From Rhodothermales bacterium (GTDB lineage Bacteria; Bacteroidota; Rhodothermia; Rhodothermales; UBA10348): 64,000 nucleotides of DNA. The position numbers and the translations under genes were made by a program. The stretch is from assembly GCA_024711125.1 (NCBI GenBank), contig JANJTM010000043.1, positions 30,455 to 94,454 on the forward strand, given 5' to 3'. Positions within the stretch are counted from its first letter, which is position 1. Every line of letters starts with the position of its first letter. The notes below the pieces were generated by a model. The model made no database searches. It was not told where the DNA came from and worked only from the letters and a program-made list of their open reading frames with translations. Positions 55,075-63,999 of the stretch are shown piece after piece.

Positions 55075-55329
55075 TCAGGCGAGCTTGTTGACGCCGATCT
55101 CCAGTTCGCTCTTGTAGTTGGCGGCCTTGTTGCGGTGGATGATCCCCTTGCTGGCGAGGCGGTCGAGCATGGCCTTCACCTCGGACAGCAGCCCGGACGC
55201 CTGCTCCTTGGACTCGGCGGCGTGCAGCTTCTTGATCATCGTGCGCATCCGGCTGCGCTGGAACCGGTTGCGGATTCGGCGGCGCTCGTTCTGCCGCACA
55301 CGCTTGGCGGCCGACTTGTGCTGAGGCAT
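55075..55329 (-). CDS. rpsT: 30S ribosomal protein S20
   Basis: 84 residues, the normal S20 length. It opens MPQHKSAAKRVRQNERRRIRN and continues with the basic helices SRMRTMIKKLHAAE and GIIHRNKAANYKS, binding 16S rRNA. It is a single-gene unit with its own promoter and terminator, divergent from the M23 peptidase gene. Confidence 0.97.
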   Translation of the reverse strand: MPQHKSAAKRVRQNERRRIRNRFQRSRMRTMIKKLHAAESKEQASGLLSEVKAMLDRLASKGIIHRNKAANYKSELEIGVNKLA

Positions 55330-55369
55330 GGGAAACGGGTCCCGAGATGGTTGTGAATCGCAGAGCCCA

Positions 55370-55401
55370 CAAATATACGTCGACGAATCCGCCTTCGTCA
55401 A
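55370..55401 (-). promoter_or_regulatory. rpsT promoter (TTGAC-N-TATATTTG)
   Basis: On the minus strand, TTGAC (55397-55401) is followed, 21 bases after its TTG, by TATATTTG (55370-55377), a perfect TAnnTTTG. It is the best match in the window to the Bacteroidota sigma-A promoter and lies about 40 bases before the ATG. Confidence 0.75.
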
Positions 55402-55487
55402 CGTGATGGCTTGGGCCGCAGGGTCGACGTGTCGGAACACGCTCCTTGCGCCCTTCGTTTTGCCCCCGTTCCAACAGGATTCGCCGC

Positions 55488-56393
55488 GTGCTCCGGTCGT
55501 TTCTTCCCGATTTCATGCGCAACATCGGGTCTGCGCTGACGCTCATCGTCATGGACGAGGCGGGAATGCACGAACCGAGGACCTATCGCGTGGAGCCGAA
55601 GCGCCTGCTGGTCCTTGCCGGCGTCCTGGTCCTGGCGGTCGGATTGCTGATGGTCCTGCTCGTGGTCGCGACGCCCATCCGCGGTCTGATCCCGGGCCTC
55701 GCGACCGAGGGCATGCGCGAGGAAGCCCAGCGCAACGCGCAGCGCCTGCAGGCCATGGAGGACTCGCTGGCATCCCAGGACGCGTACCTGGCCCAATTGA
55801 GGGACCTCGTGCTCGGACGCGTCGAGCCGGGCGAGCGGGCGGCGCCGCTGTCCGAGGCCGAGATCGAGGCCGAGGTCGAGGACCTTGCCCCGGGCCCGCC
55901 GGGCGGCCGCCCCGGGGGGTTCCCGCGGTCGATCGCCGAATCGGATGCCGCGTGGCCGGGGGGAGAGCCCGGACTCGCCATGCCGGCGCCCGCCGGATCG
56001 TTCGCCTCCGTTCCCGGTCTTCGATTCCCCGTCGTCGCCCCGGTCGCCGGCGTGTTCACCCGCGGGTATTCGGAGGATCAGCGGCACTACGCCGTGGATT
56101 TTGCCGCGGAACAGGGCTCACCCGTCAGCAGCGTCGGCGACGGCCGGGTCCTGTTCGCCGATTGGACCCACGACGCAGGCCACGTGATCGTGGTACAGCA
56201 CGCCGACGGCTTCGTCTCGGTATACAAGCACAACGACCGGCTCCTCCGCCGACCGGGCGATCGCGTCTCGGCGCGCGAGACCATCGCGTTCTCCGGCAAT
56301 ACCGGCGAGCTGACGACAGGCCCGCACCTCCACTTCGAACTCTGGCGGAACGGTTCCGCTCTGGATCCTCGGGAATACATCGTCGGTTTGTAG
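55488..56393 (+). CDS. M23-family metallopeptidase, membrane-anchored
   Basis: About 301 residues with an N-terminal membrane helix (LLVLAGVLVLAVGLLMVLLVV) and an acidic coiled-coil-like stalk. The C-terminal LytM domain has HYAVDFAAEQGSPV and TTGPHLHFELW. The usual first zinc motif HxGxD appears as HYAVD, with Ala in place of Gly but both metal ligands kept. It probably trims peptidoglycan cross-bridges or regulates other hydrolases. Start uncertain: GTG 55488 or ATG 55515. It lies 38 bases upstream of bactofilin. Confidence 0.83.
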   Translation: MLRSFLPDFMRNIGSALTLIVMDEAGMHEPRTYRVEPKRLLVLAGVLVLAVGLLMVLLVVATPIRGLIPGLATEGMREEAQRNAQRLQAMEDSLASQDAYLAQLRDLVLGRVEPGERAAPLSEAEIEAEVEDLAPGPPGGRPGGFPRSIAESDAAWPGGEPGLAMPAPAGSFASVPGLRFPVVAPVAGVFTRGYSEDQRHYAVDFAAEQGSPVSSVGDGRVLFADWTHDAGHVIVVQHADGFVSVYKHNDRLLRRPGDRVSARETIAFSGNTGELTTGPHLHFELWRNGSALDPREYIVGL

Positions 56394-56431
56394 CTGGCGA
56401 TTCCCGGTCCGCATCATCTCCCGCCCACGCG

Positions 56432-56869
56432 ATGGCCAAGTTTCCCGCCCCTGCCGACCCTACCGTCGTGAACTTCATCGGTGAGGGGGCCGAACTGCAG
56501 GGCTCGCTCCGCTCGACGACCGATGTGCGCATCAACGGGCGCCTCGTGGGGGATCTCCACGTGGAAGGGAGGGTGATCGTGGCCGAGAAGGGCCTGGTGG
56601 ACGGTACGTTGACGGCGACGCACGCCGACGTCGCCGGGACCGTCAAGGGAGAGGTGACCGTATCGGAACGGCTGCTGCTGAAAGCCACCGCGCGGGTGGA
56701 GGGCACGGTTCGAACGGGCCGCCTCGTCGTCGAGGAGGGCGCCAGCTTCGACGGGCAGTGCGACATGGGCCATCTCGATACGGTGCGCAAGGCGCGCATC
56801 GGCGTCGGACGCACGCTGACCTCCACATCGGACTTCATCTTTGAAGCCGTCGAACGCGAAGCCGACTGA
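56432..56869 (+). CDS. Bactofilin
   Basis: A 145-residue polymer-forming cytoskeletal protein. The central beta-helix has regular short strands (INGRLVGDLHVEGRVIVAEKG, LTATHADVAGTVKGEVTVSE, KATARVEGTVRTGRLVVEEG). The first turn opens with NFIGEGAELQGSLRS, and a flexible tail follows. Bactofilins form filaments at the inner membrane and often position peptidoglycan enzymes, which fits the M23 gene upstream. Its 3' end overlaps the ATP-synthase accessory gene by 29 bases. Confidence 0.9.
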   Translation: MAKFPAPADPTVVNFIGEGAELQGSLRSTTDVRINGRLVGDLHVEGRVIVAEKGLVDGTLTATHADVAGTVKGEVTVSERLLLKATARVEGTVRTGRLVVEEGASFDGQCDMGHLDTVRKARIGVGRTLTSTSDFIFEAVEREAD

Positions 56870-57137
56870 GCGGCTGCGCTCCCTCCAGGGATCGCTCGGA
56901 AGAGCCGGACCGTATCTCGGAATCGGGATGCAGCTGGCCGGTTCGATGGGTTTCTACGTACTCGCCGGGTATCTCGCCGACCGGTGGCTCGGCACGACGC
57001 CCTGGCTCCTGCTGGCCGGCTCCGGCGTGGGCATGGTGGCGTTCTTCGTCCAGGTGTACCGACTCGTCGCGCGGCTGAACGAAGAGTCGCGCACCGCCCG
57101 TGCCGAACGGCACGCCCGGGACGAGCCGACGGAGTAA
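56841..57137 (+). CDS. atpZ: AtpZ/AtpI-family F0 accessory protein
   Basis: 98 residues with two membrane helices (about 28-49 and 54-74). The family pattern is YLGIGMQLAGSMGFYVLAGYLADRWLG. Such proteins assist assembly of the c-ring. The TTG start lies inside the bactofilin gene; no other start preserves the first helix. It is the first gene of the ATP synthase group. Confidence 0.75.
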   Translation: MKPSNAKPTERLRSLQGSLGRAGPYLGIGMQLAGSMGFYVLAGYLADRWLGTTPWLLLAGSGVGMVAFFVQVYRLVARLNEESRTARAERHARDEPTE

Positions 57138-57234
57138 CCGGCCTTCTCCCGGTTCACGGGCTATTCACCTCGCGGCGACGGTTCGTTCACCCATAATTCA
57201 ACCCCTCCCGGGGCAGGTGCGGGGCGTCCTGCCG

Positions 57235-57242
57235 TAGTTTTG
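57235..57242 (+). promoter_or_regulatory. -7 element TAGTTTTG before the atp genes
   Basis: A perfect TAnnTTTG in the 149-bp gap, 45 bases before the GTG of the next gene. No TTG lies at -33. It may be an internal promoter for atpB onward. Confidence 0.4.
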
Positions 57243-57286
57243 CCGCTCTCCGAAAACCGGTCTATTCGACCCGTCCGCGGCCGAGC

Positions 57287-57595
57287 GTGATCGACGAGTT
57301 CTGGTCCAGCGTCCTCTGGGGCGCATCCCTGGGTGCCGTCTACGTGGCGGCATCATGGATCATGACCCGTCGTGCGCTCACGAGGCCCGTGCGGTCGGCC
57401 ATGACTGCGGTGTTCGGTGGGATGATGGCAAGACTGTTCGCCGCGTCGGTTCTCCTCGTGGCAATGCTCCTGCTGCTTACCGTTGATCCCCTGGCGCTGG
57501 TCGGCTCGTTCCTGGCCTGCTTCCTCGTCGGTCTCGTCGGCGAGGTCGTGCTGCTCCAGCGGATCCATCCGTCCGATTCCGGGTCGTCCACCTGA
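57287..57595 (+). CDS. Small membrane protein of the ATP synthase operon (AtpI-like)
   Basis: 102 residues with four likely membrane helices and few charges (LWGASLGAVYVAASWIM, MMARLFAASVLLVAMLLLL, FLACFLVGLVGEVVLLQ). GTG start. Its position between atpZ and atpB is where Bacteroidota often carry an ATP synthase subunit I-like gene, but sequence identity to AtpI is not clear by eye. Fourteen bases separate it from atpB. Confidence 0.6.
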   Translation: MIDEFWSSVLWGASLGAVYVAASWIMTRRALTRPVRSAMTAVFGGMMARLFAASVLLVAMLLLLTVDPLALVGSFLACFLVGLVGEVVLLQRIHPSDSGSST

Positions 57596-57609
57596 ACATC
57601 GCTCGGTCC

Positions 57610-58944
57610 ATGGCGCACCGCCTGCTCCATCGTTTCGCCCTTCTTTCGGCAGCGCTCGTCCTCGCCTGGACGGCGTCGCCGGGCCGCGCCGTGGCCGGCG
57701 GCGAAGGGGAAAAGCTGGATGCCGTCCATCACCAGGCCGATTCGCGCTACCTCGATTTCGCCCCGTTCGGCAAACTCGAGCTTCCGCGCATCTTCGTCGT
57801 TCGCCGCGCCGACGGGTCGCTGGGTCTCGACGTGTTTCGCTCGACGACATCGGCGATCGCGCACGGCTACGTGGTCGTGGGTGACGCGGCCCATGGGGTG
57901 CCTTCGGAGGGCGGCCACCAGGGAGAGCCCGCAGTCGGGACGACGCCCGCGCGGGATACACTGCACGCCGCGGCCGACTCCACCGTAGCCGGAACGGACA
58001 CGAGCCACGTCGCCGCGGTCGAATCGCACGCCGCGACCGAGGCCCCCGAGGCATCCGTCGAAGGGGAGCACGCGTCGGTGCTCGAGGCCGAAATCGGCCC
58101 GGCCGATGGGCACGTGGTGATCGACCTCTCGATCACGAAGCACCTCTTCTTCGCGTGGCTCGGCATGCTGATCGTGCTCGGCCTGATCCTGCCCGTCGCG
58201 GGCCGCTACCGCCGCGGCGTGGGCCGCGACACCGCACCCAGGGGCCTGCTTCAGAACCTCATCGAGTCCCTGGTACTGTTCGTGCGGGACGACGTGGTCC
58301 GTCCCGCGCTCGGCGACAAGACCGATCGGTACCTTCCGTATCTCCTGACGGCCTTCTTTTTCATCCTGACCTGCAACCTGCTCGGCCTGGTGCCCTTCGG
58401 AGCTACCGCTACGTCGAACATCATGGTCACGGCCGTCCTGGCGACCTTCACGTTCATCGTCACGCAGCTGGGCGGAACGAAGGACTACTGGAAGCACATC
58501 CTGTGGCCCCCGGGCGTCCCGGCGTTCGTCAAGCCGATCCTCATTCCGGTGGAGATCCTGGGCCTGTTCACGAAGCCGTTCGCGCTCGCCGTCCGACTTT
58601 TCGCGAACATGACGGCCGGCCACCTGGTGATCCTGAGCCTCATCGGCCTCATCTTCGCGTTCACCGACATGATGGGCGAGGGCGTCGGTCTCGGCGTTTC
58701 GCCGGTCGCCGTCGGCTTCGCGCTCTTCATCTACGTCCTGGAACTGCTGGTTTCGTTCATCCAGGCCTACGTCTTCACGATGCTCTCGGCGCTTTTCATC
58801 GGTATGGCCGTGGCCGAGCACGAGCATCACCACGAACCGCACGACGCCCACCACGAGGGCGCCGCGTCTGCCCACGAACTCCCGGCCGCACATGGCCACG
58901 GGACCGAAATCGGCCAGCACGGGGCCGTCGCCCAGCCGGCGTGA
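57610..58944 (+). CDS. atpB: ATP synthase F0 subunit a, extended Bacteroidota form
   Basis: 444 residues, much longer than the usual 240-290. A cleavable-looking signal (LLSAALVLAWTASPGRAVAGG) and an extra domain with HHQADSRYLDFAPFGKLELPR occupy residues 1-155; this extension is known in Bacteroidota relatives. The membrane part has the essential Arg in FALAVRLFANMTAGHL and the Glu/His-lined proton half-channels. A His-rich tail (HEHHHEPHDAHHE) ends the protein. It forms the proton path against the c-ring. Start ATG at 57610. Confidence 0.93.
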   Translation: MAHRLLHRFALLSAALVLAWTASPGRAVAGGEGEKLDAVHHQADSRYLDFAPFGKLELPRIFVVRRADGSLGLDVFRSTTSAIAHGYVVVGDAAHGVPSEGGHQGEPAVGTTPARDTLHAAADSTVAGTDTSHVAAVESHAATEAPEASVEGEHASVLEAEIGPADGHVVIDLSITKHLFFAWLGMLIVLGLILPVAGRYRRGVGRDTAPRGLLQNLIESLVLFVRDDVVRPALGDKTDRYLPYLLTAFFFILTCNLLGLVPFGATATSNIMVTAVLATFTFIVTQLGGTKDYWKHILWPPGVPAFVKPILIPVEILGLFTKPFALAVRLFANMTAGHLVILSLIGLIFAFTDMMGEGVGLGVSPVAVGFALFIYVLELLVSFIQAYVFTMLSALFIGMAVAEHEHHHEPHDAHHEGAASAHELPAAHGHGTEIGQHGAVAQPA

Positions 58945-58989
58945 TCCGCGCTTCCGACCGCGAACTACCGACCTAACGACCAACCTGTC

Positions 58990-59226
58990 ATGGAAAACCT
59001 CCCTCTCGCCCTCTCGTATCTCGGCGCGGGCCTCGGCGCCGGACTCGTCGCCATCGGCGCCGCCCTCGGCATCGGCAAGCTCGCCGGCCCGGCCATGGAA
59101 GGCTCGGCCCGTCAGCCCGAGGCCGCCGGTGACATCCGTACGTCGATGATCATCGCCGCCGCCCTCATCGAAGGCGTGGCGCTGTTCGGCCTCGTGATCT
59201 GCATCATCCTCGCGACCAAGGCCTGA
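58990..59226 (+). CDS. atpE: ATP synthase F0 subunit c
   Basis: 78 residues, a two-helix hairpin. The polar loop is ARQPEAAGD and the ion-binding carboxylate is the Glu in ALIEGVALFG. The Na+-type ligands (Gln in helix 1, Ser/Thr after the Glu) are missing, so proton coupling is expected. Glycine-rich helix 1 (LGAGLGAGLVAIGAALGIG) packs the ring. A hairpin lies in the downstream gap. Confidence 0.96.
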   Translation: MENLPLALSYLGAGLGAGLVAIGAALGIGKLAGPAMEGSARQPEAAGDIRTSMIIAAALIEGVALFGLVICIILATKA

Positions 59227-59282
59227 CCCGGTCGATCGCTCGGGCGGGCCCGCACGACGGGTTCCTCGCGGCGGTCGTCCCA

Positions 59283-59301
59283 CCGGATGCACGGCATCCG
59301 G
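59283..59301 (+). ncRNA. Intercistronic hairpin between atpE and atpF
   Basis: CCGGATGC-ACG-GCATCCGG is a perfect 8-bp stem with a 3-nt loop, 56 bases after atpE and 23 before atpF. No T run follows, so it is more likely an mRNA-stability or processing element than a terminator. Subunit c is needed in several-fold excess over b, which such an element could help achieve. Confidence 0.5.
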
Positions 59302-59323
59302 CAACCTTCGACAACGGATAATC

Positions 59324-59833
59324 ATGGCACCCATGCTGGCCGCAAACCTGCTGGCGCCGAACGCGGGGCTCATCTTCTGGATAGCCCTCACGTTCCTCCT
59401 GCTGTTGTTCGTCCTCCGGAAGTTCGCCTGGGGTCCCATCACGAGCGCGCTCTCGACGCGCGAGGAGAAGATCCAGGCGTCGATCGACCAGGCCGAGAAG
59501 GCCCTGGCCGAGGCACGACGGATCCAGTCGGACAACGACCGCGCCCGTCGTGAGGCCGAGGCCGAAGCCCAGCGTCTTCTCCGGGAGGCGCGGGAAGCCG
59601 CCGAGCGTCTGCGCAGCGACGAGACCGAGCGCACCCGCGCCCAGATCAAGCAGATGCAGGATCAGGCGCAGGGCGAGATCGCCCGCGAGCGGGACTCGGC
59701 GCTCGCCGCCCTGCGCGCCGAAGTGGCCGACCTGGCCATCCAGGCCGCCGAGCGGGTGCTGGGTTCGAGCGTGGACGACGCCCGTCAGCGCAAGCTGGTC
59801 GGCGACTTCCTCGACGAACTGGGCAGGAACTGA
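59324..59833 (+). CDS. atpF: ATP synthase F0 subunit b
   Basis: 169 residues. An N-terminal membrane helix (AGLIFWIALTFLLLLFVLRKF) is followed by a long charged coiled coil (QAEKALAEARRIQSDN, EAEAEAQRLLREAREAAERL), forming the peripheral stator stalk that holds F1. Length is typical. Sixteen bases precede atpH. Confidence 0.94.
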   Translation: MAPMLAANLLAPNAGLIFWIALTFLLLLFVLRKFAWGPITSALSTREEKIQASIDQAEKALAEARRIQSDNDRARREAEAEAQRLLREAREAAERLRSDETERTRAQIKQMQDQAQGEIARERDSALAALRAEVADLAIQAAERVLGSSVDDARQRKLVGDFLDELGRN

Positions 59834-59849
59834 TCGACCACCACCCGCG

Positions 59850-60401
59850 ATGAGCCAGTCCCCCGTAGCCCGTCGATATGCCTCGGCCCTGCTCCAGCAG
59901 GCCGATGCCGACGGCGTGACCGATCGCGTCGATGCCGACGTGGACCTGCTCAGGCAGGCGATCGCCGACTCGCGCGACTTCGCGCTGCTGCTCGGGAGCC
60001 CCGTGGTGTCGCGCGAGCGCAAGCTCGCGGCCCTGCGGGCCCTTCTCGAGTCGCGCGTGCAGCCGGTCACCCTTCGCTTTCTCGGCCTGATGGTCGACAA
60101 GCGCCGCGAGGGCCTGTTCGGCGAGGTGATCGACGCATACCGGGCGCTGCGGGATGCCCGGCTCGGGCTGGTCCAGGCCCACGTCCGTACGGCGCGGGCC
60201 CTCGACGCGGCCGACGAACGTGCCGTCGCCGACCGGCTCTCCCGGCTGACCGGCCGCAAGGTGCGGCTCGACGTCACGCTCGACCCGTCCCTCTTGGGCG
60301 GAATGGTCGTGCGTGTCGGGGACACCGTCTATGACGGAAGCGTTGCGAACCGGCTCGCGTCCCTGCGCGAGCGCCTCATGCACGGTCAGGCGATCAACTG
60401 A
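59850..60401 (+). CDS. atpH: ATP synthase F1 subunit delta
   Basis: 183 residues. The N-terminal six-helix domain (PVARRYASALLQQADADG ... FLGLMVDKRREGLFGEVIDAY) binds the alpha subunits. The C-terminal part, LTGRKVRLDVTLDPSLLGGMVVRVGDTVYDGSV, is the family signature and contacts subunit b. It lies 32 bases upstream of atpA. Confidence 0.95.
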   Translation: MSQSPVARRYASALLQQADADGVTDRVDADVDLLRQAIADSRDFALLLGSPVVSRERKLAALRALLESRVQPVTLRFLGLMVDKRREGLFGEVIDAYRALRDARLGLVQAHVRTARALDAADERAVADRLSRLTGRKVRLDVTLDPSLLGGMVVRVGDTVYDGSVANRLASLRERLMHGQAIN

Positions 60402-60433
60402 CGATCGCTTCCGAGTTCAACTAACGACAATCG

Positions 60434-62023
<1,590 letters not shown>

Positions 62024-62040
62024 TCGGCTGAGGTCATTCC

Positions 62041-62964
62041 ATGGCGAGCCTTCGAGACATCCGCACCCGGATCAATTCCGTCCGGAATACGCAGCAGGTG
62101 ACGCGCGCCATGAAGATGGTGGCGGCCGCCAAGCTTCGTCGTGCGCAGGAGCGGATCTTCAGGGCCCGTCCGTACGCCTTCAAGATCTCTGAGATCATCA
62201 GCCACCTCAAGGCCTTCGTCGATCCCTCGACCCACCCGCTTTTCGCTCCGCGGGAAGACCGCTCGTCGGCGCTGCTGGTCATCGTCACGGGCGACAGGGG
62301 GCTGGCCGGCGCGTTCAACTCGAACATCATCAAGGTAGCCGAGCAGACGATCCGCGAACGCTACGTCGATGTTCACGCGGCGGGACGGCTGCGCCTGCTC
62401 TGCATCGGCCGGAAGGGCCACGAGTACTTCCAGAAGCGGGGCTACGAACTCGTCGGGGATTATCGAAACATCGTCGAGAAGATCGACTCGGCGGGCGTGT
62501 CCCGCATCGTGGGCCGCATCGTCGACGGCTACGAGGCGCGCGAATGGGATGAGGTATTCGTCGTGTACAACGAGTTCAAGAACACCATATCGCAGAACCG
62601 CATCCTGGAGCCGTTCCTTCCGATTCCCTCGGAGCAGTTCGTGACCCCGGTCATGGAGCGGGATGTCGAGCACCACGCCGAAGCGAAGAAGGGCGTCGCG
62701 GTCGATTACCTGTTCGAGCCCGAAGCGGCCGGCATCCTGGGCACGATGGTCCCGCGCTACCTGAATTTCCAACTGTACCGCATGATGCTCGAGTCCAACG
62801 CAGCCGAGCAGGGCGCCCGCATGGTGGCGATGGACAACGCCACCTCGAACGCGGACGAGCTGATGCGCGACCTCAAGCTCAAGTACAACCGGGCCCGGCA
62901 GGACGCGATCACGAAGGAACTCATCGAGATCACCTCGGGGGCCGACGCGCTGGCCGGGGCTTGA
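62041..62964 (+). CDS. atpG: ATP synthase F1 subunit gamma
   Basis: 307 residues, the rotor shaft. The N-terminal helix SLRDIRTRINSVRNTQQVTRAMKMVAA and the C-terminal signature MVAMDNATSNADELMRDL enter the alpha-beta hexamer. VTGDRGLAGAFNSNI is the conserved central motif. Seventeen bases after atpA; last gene of this ATP synthase segment, followed by DedA with its own putative promoter. Confidence 0.97.
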   Translation: MASLRDIRTRINSVRNTQQVTRAMKMVAAAKLRRAQERIFRARPYAFKISEIISHLKAFVDPSTHPLFAPREDRSSALLVIVTGDRGLAGAFNSNIIKVAEQTIRERYVDVHAAGRLRLLCIGRKGHEYFQKRGYELVGDYRNIVEKIDSAGVSRIVGRIVDGYEAREWDEVFVVYNEFKNTISQNRILEPFLPIPSEQFVTPVMERDVEHHAEAKKGVAVDYLFEPEAAGILGTMVPRYLNFQLYRMMLESNAAEQGARMVAMDNATSNADELMRDLKLKYNRARQDAITKELIEITSGADALAGA

Positions 62965-63016
62965 ACGGCAACCGGCACGGGATCGCCGAAATTTCGCGGT
63001 CCGGGGCAGAAGGCGC

Positions 63017-63049
63017 TTGAGCGTAGGGCCCGCGACCGGAGTATCATCG
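63017..63049 (+). promoter_or_regulatory. Possible promoter of the dedA gene
   Basis: TTG at 63017-63019 followed after 22 bases by TATCATCG, similar to the TATCATTG of tRNA-Val. The ATG lies 40 bases downstream of the -7 element. Confidence 0.35.
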
Positions 63050-63088
63050 ACGTAGCTCCCGGTCGATGTTCACGACCGCGTCAACCCC

Positions 63089-63760
63089 ATGGATTCCGTA
63101 GCGCAGGCCCTATCGTTCCTCGACAACCTGGACCAGTGGCTGGTCGGGCTGTTCGCCGAATACGGTGCGTGGGTCTACCTTGGGCTGTTCCTGTTCGTGT
63201 TCATGGAATCGACCGTAACCCCGTTCCTGCCGGGCGACTCGGTCATCTTCGCGGTCGGAATCGCCGCTTCGGTCGGCGGTGCCTCGCTTACCTGGCTTTG
63301 GGTCCTTTTCATCATCGCCGCCATCCTCGGCACGATGACCTCGTACTCGCTCGGCAAGCGGGTCGGACCGTCGGCCTTCAAGGAAGACCGTCGGTTCCTG
63401 AACGCCGAGCAGCTCGACCACGCACGTCATTTCTTCGATCGCTACGGCCCGCAGACCCTCGCCATCGGTCGCTTCGTACCTGTCGTGCGCACCTTCGCCC
63501 CGGTGGTCGCCGGCATCCTCCGCATGCCGTACTCCCGGTTCCTCGGCTACACGGCGGTCGGAATCGTCCTGTGGGTGACGGTGCTGCTCGTCGCGGGCTA
63601 CTTCGTGGAATCGGTTCCGATCCTGCGCGCCCGCGTCGGAATCGTGGTCGTCCTGGTCTTCATCCTCAGCCTCGGGCCGGTCGTCATCGAGTGGTTCTGG
63701 GACCACATCGGCCGGCGAAGCTACCGCGCCATCCTCCGGCGCATCGGCATCACCCGCTGA
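63089..63760 (+). CDS. DedA-family membrane protein
   Basis: 223 residues, 5-6 membrane helices. The DedA/VTT pattern is complete: FMESTVTPFLPGDSVIFAVG, then YSLGKRVGPSAF, then AIGRFVPVVRTFAPVVAGI with the essential arginines. DedA proteins move undecaprenyl phosphate or other phospholipids across the inner membrane and support proton-motive-force homeostasis. The start is a plain ATG; a separate promoter-like sequence precedes it. Confidence 0.92.
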   Translation: MDSVAQALSFLDNLDQWLVGLFAEYGAWVYLGLFLFVFMESTVTPFLPGDSVIFAVGIAASVGGASLTWLWVLFIIAAILGTMTSYSLGKRVGPSAFKEDRRFLNAEQLDHARHFFDRYGPQTLAIGRFVPVVRTFAPVVAGILRMPYSRFLGYTAVGIVLWVTVLLVAGYFVESVPILRARVGIVVVLVFILSLGPVVIEWFWDHIGRRSYRAILRRIGITR

Positions 63761-63837
63761 CCCCCACCCGGAAACCCCCGCGCAGGTGCCCGGGTTAAAG
63801 CCCTTCTACCGCCCGATTTCGGCGCGCCGCCCGACCT

Positions 63838-63926
63838 GGAGAGGTGGGTGAGTGGCTGAAACCAACGGTTTGATACACCGTCGTACGCCCAAAGAGGTCC
63901 CGAGGGTTCGAACCCCCCCCTCCCCG
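63838..63926 (+). tRNA. Class II tRNA-like gene: Ser-type body with GAT anticodon
   Basis: 89 nt. Acceptor GGAGAGG/CCTCCCC with one A-C mismatch; D stem GGT/ACC with loop GAGTGGCTGAA; anticodon stem ACGGT/ACCGT with loop TTGATAC; a 20-nt variable region; T arm GAGGG-TTCGAAC-CCCCC with one A-C mismatch; discriminator G. The body closely resembles tRNA-Ser, but the middle loop triplet is GAT (Ile, AUC). The variable region pairs weakly. No CCA is encoded. It may be a decaying tRNA-Ser, a functional odd tRNA, or contain a sequence error. Confidence 0.6.
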
Positions 63927-63930
63927 CAGC

Positions 63931-63966
63931 GAACGCCCGCTGCGCGCGCCCGCGCAGCGGGCGTTC
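63931..63966. terminator. Perfect 16-bp hairpin after the tRNA-like gene
   Basis: GAACGCCCGCTGCGCG pairs perfectly with CGCGCAGCGGGCGTTC around CGCC. The T run typical of intrinsic terminators is missing (GTGCTCC follows). It lies five bases after the tRNA 3' end and is symmetric, so it could stop transcription from both sides. Confidence 0.6.
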
Positions 63967-63985
63967 GTGCTCCGAGGGAGGGCCG

Positions 63986-63999
63986 GAGCGAGCTCGCTC
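63986..63999. repeat. 14-bp palindrome at the window edge
   Basis: GAGCGAGCTCGCTC is a perfect palindrome at the last bases of the window. It may belong to a larger element that continues outside. Confidence 0.3.

Noticed and set aside
63838..63926. Calling the right-edge tRNA a normal tRNA-Ser(TGA) or tRNA-Ile(GAT)
   Set aside because: The only stem register that pairs five bases puts GAT at positions 34-36, which excludes Ser(TGA). The 89-nt class II body excludes an ordinary tRNA-Ile.
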